Source of the DNA: Owenia fusiformis
Taxonomy: Eukaryota > Annelida > Polychaeta > Sabellida > Oweniidae
Reading direction: 5' to 3'
DNA length: 64,000 nucleotides
Assembly (NCBI GenBank): GCA_903813345.2
Contig: CAIIXF020000001.1
Coordinates: 41,321,366-41,385,365 of the forward strand
Shown: piece after piece, positions 34,936 to 45,871 of the stretch
Numbering within the stretch: the stretch's first letter is position 1
Layout: each line of letters begins with the position of its first letter
Translations under genes and position numbers: made by a program
The notes under the pieces: model-generated
What the model saw: the letters and a program-made list of their open reading frames with translations, nothing else
Database searches by the model: none
What the model was told of the DNA's origin: nothing

Positions 34936-35877
34936 CTCCATTCAAAAAGATCCTAATCAAAAATTTTCTCTGGTAATATGTTTAAACTGCTAATTTGAAA
35001 TGTTCAATAATTTTTGTGATGCATATGTGAGTTTCAATGAGCAGTCAGAGGCCTATTCAAGTCACTCTGATCTGGACTTGCACATAGTGTTTTCAGAATG
35101 GATAGGGAAATGATAAAACCTGATGTAACCTGAGAAATAAGAATACATCTTTTTACCATTCACTCATCAAGTTTTTTGAAAGTGTGTAATAGTGAGTCTG
35201 AGTTATTTATCTTGGTATTCTTCAATTACGGATTATACAAGGATTGATAAATTAGAATGTTTTGATGTTATATCATTAAATCATCTCATGATTAAGAAAA
35301 GTGAAATTGCATTGTAAACATCCTTATTTCTTAGGAGCAGTAGCTTAACTCTTTGTTTAGTTCACAGAGACTGAAGCGGAATGAAATTTATATTGATTTC
35401 ATAGAATTGTACAATGTAAAGTGGGAGTCTGTCGGGGTCTTTTTATACCTTATTTGTAAGGTCATGTTAAACTTATATCTCATTATTTTGAGGGTCTTAT
35501 TATGTGAGGAATATGAACACCAGTTAAACATTTTCTACATCCTATTATTCTTGATTTTTATATATTCCTTTTTGGCTCACAGGGTTGTTAGCCTACGGAA
35601 TTGCCTACTTACTTTGTTTGGTGTAGTAATCAATGCTATTATCACCGTAACAATAATAAAATTATGATGTCTGCAATGAGTTTAAGACACATCCAAAAAT
35701 AGCGTGATAATTAAACTGGTTATAGGGTTTAAGTTTATAAATATATGCTGCATTTATGAGAGGAGACATATTTTGGTAGTGTACCGGGTAATGCTCTTGA
35801 ACAATACCTCTTTTAATCATCTTGTTTTTATTCCAGTGTCTGATCTGTAACTGAGGGAAGAGAAGTTATTAATAACA

Positions 35878-38800
35878 ATGCATCGTAAAAAGAGGGAGAT
35901 GGATACTTATTCCACTACATCAGGAACTTCTAAGACTTCCGGAAGGTCCAGATTTTCGCAGAACTCAGAGAGACGGAAAACTCCAAGATTTTCACTGAGA
36001 GATATTTTTTATCGTGCTCAAACACGTCCTCTTAGCGATATGCAGAGGCGGAGAGTAACAGAAACACAATCTGAAGGAAACATACATTCAAGGATTGAAC
36101 GTGATCGTATAGAGAGAGATAAAGATGCTTTAAACGCTAGGGACCTGACTTCTTTACAGTCTATAGGCTCAGAAGAAGGGAGCCCAAAAACAGATTCGAC
36201 ATTGATTAAACGTGTTCCAAATGAACGGGGTTGTTTTGAATGCCCATTGTGCTTAGATGAACATAAGGAAGAGTTTTTTCCTAATATTATGACTTGTGCT
36301 CATAGATCTTGTATCACATGCCTAAAACAGTACTTAACGATCGAGATCTCGGAAAGTCGAATTGGAATATGTTGTCCAGAGTGCAGTGCCAGGTTCCATC
36401 CTAATGATATCAGTGCAATACTCCAGGATCTCCACCTGATGTCCAAATATGAGGAATTTATGTTAAGACGGGTGCTTGTGACTGACTCAGATGTACGATG
36501 GTGTCCAGCACCGGATTGTGGGTATGTAACAATTTTGATGTAATTGATAATTGATTTATAACTTAATGCGTAAAATCTGAATAGCCTCTTCCCATGTGTC
36601 AAAATACAGAACTGATTTAAAAAATATATTTAGATTAAAATTGTTTGTGGATTTACAATATCAATAAGAATAGACACTATAATATTTTCAGGCATGTTTT
36701 TTTTGTATATGAAAATTAAGAACTGATTACTTTTTGGTCACACTGGGTTTTTAAGGCAACCATTTTTTAAGTTTTAGGTGTATTGTTTTGTTCACCCTCT
36801 GCCTTACAAAACTGTCTAACACATGAACATCCATTTCAAAGTTCATTTTGACCTACTTTAACCAGTACATTATTATGTATATGCAACTATTTATCATAGG
36901 CATTCAGAGTTAACATTTTGAGTGGGGTCAAATTTTATGAGCTGTATGTCAGTTTTATTATTGGAGCACATAAATCTTGTCATCAGAATTCCAGAAAAAA
37001 CTTCTTTGTTCAGCTTGAAAATTTTACAGATGCAAGAGCATACTAGTCTGATCAGGTTTTGGACATGCTGGGTAAATACTTGTTGGCCATTTATAAATTG
37101 TTCTTGAAATGGATACCATAAAACAACCTGAACCCATTACCATGTTATACATTTATTTATGTATTTAACATCTTGAACCAGGTATGCAGTCATAGCAGCA
37201 GGGTGTGCCAGTTGTCCAAAACTTCGTTGTGAACGGCCAGGATGTGGGACCTCATTTTGTTACCATTGTAAACAGACGTGGCACCCAAACCAGACCTGTG
37301 ATGCTGCCCGGGCTGAGAGGTCACCAAATCTGAGATCCGACTCTTTAAGCTTTAGTCATGATTCTAATAATGCTCAGAGTAAGTGATCAAAAACAAAACA
37401 AAGGTAGTTTCTTCTGGGGGAGGGGGTAGTAAATGACCCTCTTCGTTTCAATTAATCAGACTTTATACATGCCTTCTATAAGCTGTGAACAAAGTCAATA
37501 TTTCACCTAGTATTTATTCATCAATACAATCCCTGGTCTGTACTAAGTGTTTTGTCCAGTGTTAAACACTAAACCGGAAGTAGGAAATTAAGTGACGATT
37601 TTGCAAAATTTTGTTGAGTTTTCATGTTCAAATCATAATATAGACTACAGATCAGGTATTATATTGAGTAATAGTCAAGCAGCTATCACGAATGAAATCT
37701 ATTGGATACACAATCATTTTATTTTAAATTTGTAAATATGAACAACTTCAACAACTTAACACAACTGGGTGACTGCAGACATTTTGATCTCTAAGCTTCA
37801 TGATCTTCCCTTAGTATTTTTTTAATATTATTCATATATATTTACTGTCCTTCAGGTGACATTAAGCCTTGCCCTCGCTGTGGCGCATTTATCGTTAAAA
37901 TGGATGATGGGTCGTGCAATCATATGACGTGTGCTGTGTGTGGTGCTGAATTCTGCTGGTTGTGTATGAAGGAAATATCAGACTTACATTATTTGAGGTA
38001 TGTAATGAAGGTTGCTATGCCAATGGTCGTACTAATGATTGCTATGGGTGGAAACCACCATGGTTGCCATGAAAGTCATTATGATAACTATGGAAGCTAT
38101 GCAGTCATGTTGTATCTAATGAATCATAACATGTTAACAAATTAGGTTGTATTTTCATGTCAAACACTCAAAAATAATTTCAGAGATTCTCAAGCTAAAT
38201 GAATGGTTGTGTGATAGGTAATATACCCAAAAAACTTTCAATCTTAGGCAGTCATTTATTAAAGAAAGAAGATAGGGGTGCATGTTTGATTACCCAGCTA
38301 ATCTTTAAAGTAAATGCTCTAATACCTTGTTTTTTAGTCCATCTGGCTGTACATTTTGGGGGAAGAAGCCATGGAGTCGCAAAAAGAAAATCCTGTGGCA
38401 GTTAGGTATGCTTGCAGGGGCCCCTGTAGGCATCAGTCTAGTAGCAGGGATAGCAGTGCCAGCTATGATCATTGGAATACCTGTCTGGGTTGGTAGAAAG
38501 GTAGAGACATTTAAGATTTATTCTGTTCTGAGCTATAAATCATATTTATATACATACAATAATTATATTCAAATGGAAATGGTGTACATGTACTGTCTTC
38601 GATTTACAATGTTTGAATGGCATACAATGAAACCTACTATTAAGACTACTTATAACTTATTTGTTTTAATGCGTTTTAGATCTTATTCATTATCTCAGTA
38701 ACCTCAAGATTCACATGTTATGCCATGCAATGATAGGTGTAAAAACTACTTCACACCTATTATTGGAAGTCTTGTTTCTCCATATATTGATAAATCCCCC

Positions 38801-41800
38801 TTTCTTGTTTCAGCTTCATACAAAATATGAGAATGCGGGTAAACATAAGAGAAACTTAGCAATTACGGGTGGAGTGGCATCATCTATCTTGGTGTCACCA
38901 ATTGTTGCTGGGTTAGCAGTCAGTAAGTGCTTTACCTGATTTGTATGAGTTAGTTTAACAATACCATATTTGGCTAAACACAAGAGAAACTTGGCAATTA
39001 CAGGTTAGGTTGCGTCATCTCTCTTCAATTTGCCAATTATCGCAATTTAGTTTGTGGAGTGAGTCACATGTCATGCCACTTGCTAGGCAAGCAATTTTTT
39101 CAAGCTTTTGTTACTTTGTAATTTCAAGAAAGAACCTTTGTATATATGTCAATGACGCAAATTGCAAGCAGTTAAGAATTTGTGAAGGCATTTTTGAGAA
39201 AGAGCCCGAGGTTCATTGATTTATTGTGCAATAAATGACAAATGATTTTTCGGGTGATTTATAAATTAATGAACTCAGATCAAGATCTTTGTCCCAATTC
39301 TAGTTTGAATAATAAACATGTAAACAGCTAATACCAATTTCATTAGATGCTGATAAGTCAGGAGACGTATGCATACCAACCACTACCCCAAAATATACCT
39401 TATATTCAATGCTTCTGTTCTCTTTGAGTTTGAGTTTGGTCTCTGCACCAGGAACACCTTGAGGATGAATATATTTGGAATCTAAATCCTCTTTAGTTTA
39501 TTATCCCATCGAACGAAGTTCGGAGGGATATAGGGAACGCCTCCGTCCGTCCATCCGTCCGTCCGTCCGTACGTACGTCCGTACGTACATCCGTCCGTCT
39601 GTCCGTCCGTCCGTCCGTCCGGGCAATAACTCAAATACCGTTGGCCCGATTTTGTTCATATTTCGTACACATATACCCTATGGGAGTAGAAGTTCTGCTC
39701 AAAAGCCGATTTTCAAAATGGCCGCTCATTTCAAAATGGCGGCCATTTTAGTGACGATTTTACAGTAATTTAGGTGCAATATGTAAAACTATAATAGCAA
39801 TATGTTTTAAATGTAAAAAAAATTATAAAGGACATTTATAATGCTACAAATGCAGCCATCTTGAAAAATGGCGGCCTTTACTCGTCATTTTACGATTTTT
39901 GCTGTAACTCAAAAAGTAGTGGAGCGATTTTGTTCATATTTGGTATGTGAATACTATAAGCATGGCACACTGTCCTATGACACTTTTGGTAGAAGGCGGC
40001 CATTTTGAAAACAATTTTGAAAAATGGCCGCCATTTTAATGTATTTTACTATAACTCGAAAAGTAGTGGAGCGATTTTGTTCATATTTGGTATGTGAATA
40101 CTATAAGCATGGCACACTGTCCTTTGACACTTTTGGTAGAAGGCGGCCATTTTGAAAACAATTTTGAAAAATGGCTGCAATTTTAACGTGTTTTACTAAT
40201 ACTCGAAAAGTAGTGGAGCGATTTTGTTCATATTTGGTATGTGAATACTATAAGCATAGAACACCGTCTATTTCTAATGACGCTTTTGGTAGAAGGTGGC
40301 CATTTTGAAAAATGGCCGCCATTTTAACGTATTTTACTATAACTCGAAAAGTAGTTGAGCGTTTTTGTTCATATTTGATATGTGAATACTTTAAAGGGTG
40401 ACGCATATCGTTTAGCAAATAGAACGCTAGTTTCTGGTGTTGCTCACCGTTTAGTATAAAAGGCCCGATCCCGGAATAATACTCAAGGGTTCACAGGCTC
40501 GAGGTCGTTGTGTCAACACCTCTAACTGTTATATAGCATAAGTATATTATAGATCGTCACACATTTATAAAAGGGTGATTTTTATTTTGACAAATCAATT
40601 CCACATTTATGGGTGAAGTTTCAGGATCGTCTATTTGTGTATAATGAGGAAAAATTGACATCTAAATTTCCCCATAACGTAATAGCACACAGCTTGGCAT
40701 ATGAAATATCCTACAAATGAAACAAAGCAGTTCTAATACAAGGATTTATATTGGCTGTTGTACATATTCTTTGAACGCAATCACTCTATGGATAACGTTT
40801 TCAAAATTATTATAAACGGATTACTTTATCTCAAAGACAATTTCAATAAACTGGATTTTACAGAACTCCCCTTATTTCTTAAAAATGGACTGATCCAGGA
40901 GCCGCCATATTGTTTTTATACGGGAAGCTTATCGGAACCCTTTAAGCATGGCACATTGTCTAATAAAACTTTGGGGAGTAGTCGGCCATTTTGAAAAATG
41001 GCCACCATTTTTACATGTGTTATTTTACAAGTACGTGTGCAATTTTTCAAAAATTTTAGAGGTGGCTACTTAAAAGCATATTATTTCTTCTGATGACAAC
41101 TTGGCTAGTGAGCAACCAATTCGAAAATGGTGGCCTTTCTGGTGTGTTGTTTTATGATATTTGCGCTTCGTTTGTAAAAATGCCAGCCATTTCTGTTCGA
41201 TGGGATTCGCTACGCTTTGGCGTTGCCATTGTTCTGGTTTTCATTCTCTTTGCTTGACATTGTATTTGTATTCACACATTGTTTTTTTCAGGTATTGGAG
41301 TGCCTATTTTATTAGCATATGTATATGGTGTGGTGCCGATTTCTTTATGCCGTAGTGGAGGCTGCGGCGTGTCTACTTCAACAACAGGTGTTCGTTTCGA
41401 ATTTGATGATGACAATGAAGTAACTGTAGGAGTGTCTGGTCCCTTCTCTTCAGGTATACCATAACTATTAGTTTATTTCCCATAATGATTCACTGTCAAA
41501 CAGCTTTAAGTATTACCTGATAAAATTATTTTGGCAATGCTTGTGACATTTGTTGTACATTTTTGTTTACAACTAAAACTTTTGGGTGAATGAAATCTAT
41601 TTTGGTTAACATCAAATATGACAGTGAACGTAGGATATATTTGAAGATCAAGATTACTTACATATTGGACTGGTTCATAGAACTTTTCTTTTGAAGAAAA
41701 GCTATATTCGAAATTCCCATAAATCTCTCACAATTGTAATTTTGTCAAATTCCCTTCACTCTATCTTAGTAGCTTTAATAAATGTGTCTTCCCCTTCAGG

Positions 41801-44385
41801 TGACAACCAGAGTGTTGGCACAGCCAGTCACAATGTGGCAAACCCTAGTATAGGACCCAGTATCGGGGATGCCTCCCTTGCCTTTACACAAAGCCTTAGC
41901 GCCAGTGGGAGCCAGATGGATAGAGCTGGCATTATCAGGGATGAAAGTGATAGGTTAGCCAACAAAAATCTTATTTTTAATTTGACTTGTTCCTTTTATT
42001 TTTCCTGAATTTAATTTTTAATAAAAGCAACACAAGAAGTAGAGGTAGTGGTCATTTAATAGTAAATATACTCTCTTTAAATTAATATACATGTATTTTC
42101 ATTGTTTTCTTTTACAGAGATTCTGCAAGTAACAGAGCCATGGCTGGGGCTAGCCTTAATGGGAGTCTATCAGGAAGCACTGTGGCCGGTTCTCATGGAT
42201 TCAGCAATAGGTACATATTCTTTGTGGTCATTTGATCTTTCTCAACTGTATAAAACCTTTTTACTTATTCCAAAAAGTAAACAATCTCAATGAGGTACAG
42301 TATTTGTTTGTTCATTAAAGCGTAGGACCTATGAATTCAGTGAGGTACAGCATCTGTTGGTTCATTGAAAAAAATTCCCTTAAATCACTGAGGTATAGTG
42401 CCTGTATAATCAGTACAATGTTTCAACGAGGAACCGTTTCTGCTAGTTCAATGAGGTAGAGTTCATCTTATTCAGTGAGAAACAGTTACTGTTAGTTGAA
42501 TGCCTGTTATTCAGTAACAAACATTACTTGTTGTTTCAATGCTTTGAAGAATACTTAACAATAACTAAACATGTTTCAGGCTGGAGGTGCACGCTGATGT
42601 GACCACAAGTCATTCAATGATGGGAAGCGACAAGTACAGTCTGAAGTCAGCGGCTGTCTCCTTTGATGATGATATCAAAGGTGGAGATGACGCCAGCACT
42701 CGGACCTTACATGGTTCTTTAGTCAGTAACAGGTAAGTCTATTTTTTTATAATTGTTATTAGTGATAAAAAAGTTAGTTAGTTACAGAAAAGTCTGCCCT
42801 CTGATTGTTTTTGGCCCACACTGTGAACCTATGCGATGATCCCAACGACCTCAAGTTTTTTAAAAAAATTTAAAGAAAACAGTCACATTTCCATTAAATG
42901 TCCAAAATATGCTGTATTGAACTACAAGGTGATGCTTGTAAGTTACAGCCTCAAAAATGATAGCTCTTGACATTTACTCATGGAATTTGGTCGAAACGTC
43001 TGAGTTTTTAACATAATGTTAATGTTTCCTTTTTTTGTGACTGCGGATGGTGTCAAGTGTCTGGCATTTGGTGTCTGTAACAAATGGCAGGTGGTGACAT
43101 TTGCGTGTTATGCATTGTTTGTTCAAATTTTGATCAGTCATCTCCATTTTCTGAGCCCTCTTGGTTTCAATAAATAAGCAATTTTGATGATATTTTGGTA
43201 ACAGTTCACTTTTTGAGCACAGAGTTTGTGTGTCCTTTTTGTCATCATAGTAAATGATAATTGATATACTCATACAGCACTTATGTTATGCTTGAATGTG
43301 CAATATCAATTCTCTGTTTTAAAAGCTGACATGGACATTTTGATTCATTGTTAACAAAGAGGAGCTGCAGCACTCTCGCCAGGAAATATTCAGAATGTGA
43401 AGGAAATCATATTTATGTTATATTTTATCCTTTTCACATGTTATTTTTGTGTATTCAGTCATGTTTAGACTGGAAACAATGATGATTTACAATAGGTTGT
43501 GGTGGGAGCTAAATGGAGTGTGGTGCTGCGCCACTTTCGAAAAGCCTAGCGAGAGCCCTGTGCTGCCCTCTATTATAGATTTTAGAAATTTTGGTTTGTG
43601 TAATAAGTACACACATATTTGCTGCTGCTATTTTTATATCTCATTTCATGCAGTCCAATATTTTACTTATATCATTTTCTACTTGCAGAGACAAAGACAA
43701 TGTATCTATCACAACAGCTCCATCTATTGAGCTTACAGAGAACCCACGATCGCGTCACAATAGCAGTAGCAGTCATAGTAAAAATCTGTCCAATCACGGC
43801 TCACCAACATCAAACCGTAGCGTCAATTTTCTTGATGATGGACTGAGAAAGCTTGGGAGTAAGAAGAAATATAAGAGACAGTGTATAAGTGTGGGAGATA
43901 AGATTCATGAGCACTCTGAGAAAAGCCCAGATGCTATGAGTGTAAAAAGCCTAGAAGCTGGTGCTACCTGTAAAGTTGAGCCCCAGCTTAAGTCAACCAT
44001 CAAGATGGAGAAAACTACGACATCCGGCAGTTCCAGCATACGTAAAGCAGTCCTTGAGGTTCACAAAGTGTCTCTTAATACAAGCGACTCTTCCAAGGGG
44101 TCTCTGAGCTCATCTTATGAAAGTGTGACATCTCATGGTGCTCAAAACAAGCTCAATCTTCCAGAAGTGGAGGTAGATCGCCCACGAGATGGACCACACG
44201 TACAAATATCCAATGTTTCATCTTCGATTCATATCAACAAACAATCTGAGGAGAGTGAAAAAGAAATTAAAGTCTCGAAGAAGGAAATTTTGGATGGCAC
44301 TCGAAAAAAGGATACTTACGTTAAGGAGCCTAGAAGAAGAACATCCTGTGAAATTGCCATGAGTGACTTAGTTAGCTTACCATAA
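35878..44385 (+). CDS. RNF19: RNF19-like RBR E3 ubiquitin-protein ligase, 10 exons
   Basis: A complete 837-residue model, close to human RNF19A. Exons: 35878-36521 (the exon opens at an acceptor at 35837), 37182-37378, 37856-37997, 38338-38500, 38814-38922, 41292-41453, 41800-41953, 42118-42210, 42580-42732 and 43689-44385. Every junction is AG/GT and in phase. RING1 (CFECPLC ... CAHRSCITC) starts at residue 119. The IBR (about 215-275) has [23 protein letters not shown]2 (about 284-320) reads [20 protein letters not shown]; the catalytic thioester cysteine should be C301. Two hydrophobic segments (about 352-377 and 403-436) match the membrane anchors of RNF19 proteins in the ER. The long serine-rich tail is low complexity and ends DLVSLP. 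RBR ligases take ubiquitin from the E2 (typically UBE2L3) onto the RING2 cysteine before transfer. The upstream acceptor implies at least one noncoding first exon. One orthologue of the vertebrate pair RNF19A/RNF19B is expected. Confidence 0.93.
37465..37680. repeat. Dispersed repeat (GTGAACAAAGTCAATATTTC family), copy in RNF19 intron 2
   Basis: It shares GTGAACAAAGTCAATATTTC and 'atatagac..agatcaggt' text with 24090-24310. It is more decayed and lies wholly inside the intron between 37378 and 37856. Confidence 0.5.
39498..41240. mobile_element. Modular dispersed repeat, copy 1 (RNF19 intron 5)
   Basis: It begins TTATTATCCCATCGAACGAA, runs through a TCCG microsatellite (about 39541-39620) and four or so direct modules of about 145-150 bp (typified by AGTAGTGGAGCGATTTTGTT and GGCGGCCATTTTGAAAA), and ends with GATGGGATTCGCTACGCTTT and TGTTCTGGTTT. 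The copy at 45872-48547 has the same order. CCATCGAAC at the start and TTCGATGGGA near the end are complementary. It ends about 50 bases before RNF19 exon 6. No transposase ORF was seen. The element class is unknown to me. Confidence 0.75.
40391..40945. mobile_element. TTAA-flanked insertion nested in the modular repeat
   Basis: The modular repeat is interrupted as ...GTGAATACT|TTAA...TTTAA|GCATGGCACA..., while the copy at 45872-48547 reads straight through (GTGAATACTGTAAGCATGGC). TTAA at both borders is the expected duplication. Inner ends begin AGGGTGACGC and finish GGAACCCT, only five matching bases of inverted repeat. It contains no convincing ORF. Confidence 0.75.
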
Positions 44386-45871
44386 AAATACAAAACTTTG
44401 ATAATGAATAGAAATGGAGATTTTGCCTTACATAAAATTTAAACCTATTGAAAATTTATTCTGACCTTGAGTTTTAGTGAAGGTTAATGATTAGTGAAAA
44501 TTTAAGGTAAATGACCAAAGAATAAATGGTGAATCAATAAAAGCCCTTAATTGCAATATTTTTATCTTCCAATATCAATTCAATATTTGTATTACATTAC
44601 CTTGTTGACAGCTGTGCTGGAATATTTTTGAATGAAAATGAGTTTCTATAGGATGATTTTAGGGATCGGATCAACATTTGACATCTGATGAAATAATTTT
44701 GGATCAAATTCCTTTATAAAATATGTGAACTTGCGTTTAAGGAGGGAAAAAGGGTTGACTTTTGTTAATACCTTATTATGCAAACCAAGCCCTTTTTGTC
44801 CAGTGTAGTCACATCCTAGTGTTTACAAAACAGTCACCCCCATGAAAATTATGACGCATCTTAATTTGTCATGAAATATCGATCAAAATACAATGTTTTG
44901 TAAAAATTTTGCCAACACATAACAATCATGAGTTTCATCAGTAAAAGTGAGATGGTATTTAGAAAAACATTATACCATGGGGCAAATTTCATCAGTTAAT
45001 TGGGGTAAGTTGACAACAGAGGTTCAATTTGGGGAAAAGGGCTGGGTTTGCACAAAAGAAGTATTAACAAAAGTCCATCCTTTTTTACCCGACCCCTAAT
45101 GCAAGTTTACATGTTTTATAAAAGTACTTTATTCAAAATTATAACTGTATGATAAAAGTGAGATATTAGTGCATTTTCATAATCAGATTTAAAGGTAGAA
45201 TCTGTTTTAGAGGAATAACAAAATTGCTGGAGTACTAGGTTTATACCATCTCAAATAGCTTTAGGTCTAATGTTATCCTCTTATTATCAATTCTCAAAAT
45301 TTACACTGAAATTCAGTTATGCTTTGGTATCAAAATGGTTGTTCTGAGCATGTTAAAATTTTCACACAAAATTTAACTTTGAGTTGATACGATTGTCTCT
45401 TGATTCTAGTCATTCTTACCAGGATTTCAAAAATAGGCTATCTAATTTACCCACTCATCGTGACTTCTGCCAATATAAACACATGGAATTACTAAGAAGA
45501 ATAAAAGAGTAATATTTAAAAAAAATTCCTATCTATTTCAGATTCTACCTTTAAATGCTTGCAACTTATTTTATATCCAAATTGTACTAATTGTATAATT
45601 GCAGCATGTGATATCTATAAACTATAAATATCTCAGTTATATTAGTGTTAATATATGTTATTATTCCCCCGTCACTATTTGGCTGAACAAGCAATCATTC
45701 ATACATTTAATTCTTTGTATATTTTTGTATTCATTTTCATATTAAACATTTAGTTCTCATATCCTTATGGATTGGATTAAATATGAATATGTCATTTCTT
45801 AGTGAAATTAACTTTATTTAAAACTTGTGGGTAAAGTTCCCCTTTTAACTTGGTGACATTTTACATGTATG
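44386..45871 (+). other. RNF19 3' UTR and downstream DNA
   Basis: Two AATAAA hexamers at 44521 and 44536 lie about 140-155 bases after the stop and are the likeliest polyadenylation signals. The rest is non-coding apart from the MITE at 45189-45554. Confidence 0.45.
45189..45554. mobile_element. MITE with TTAA ends (family A type, copy 3)
   Basis: TTAAAGGTAGAATCTG at the left and CAGATTCTACCTTTAA at the right are perfect complements bounded by TTAA. The terminal sequence resembles those of 3124-3452 and 13104-13455, though the interior is diverged. Confidence 0.75.

Noticed and set aside
35353-35667. 104-codon hydrophobic plus-strand ORF upstream of RNF19
   Set aside because: Low-complexity AT-rich reading with no signal, domain or splice support.
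39475-39768. Arginine/proline/serine repeat ORF (and its twin at 45850-46098)
   Set aside because: It is a translation of the TCCG microsatellite and the modular repeat, present in both copies.
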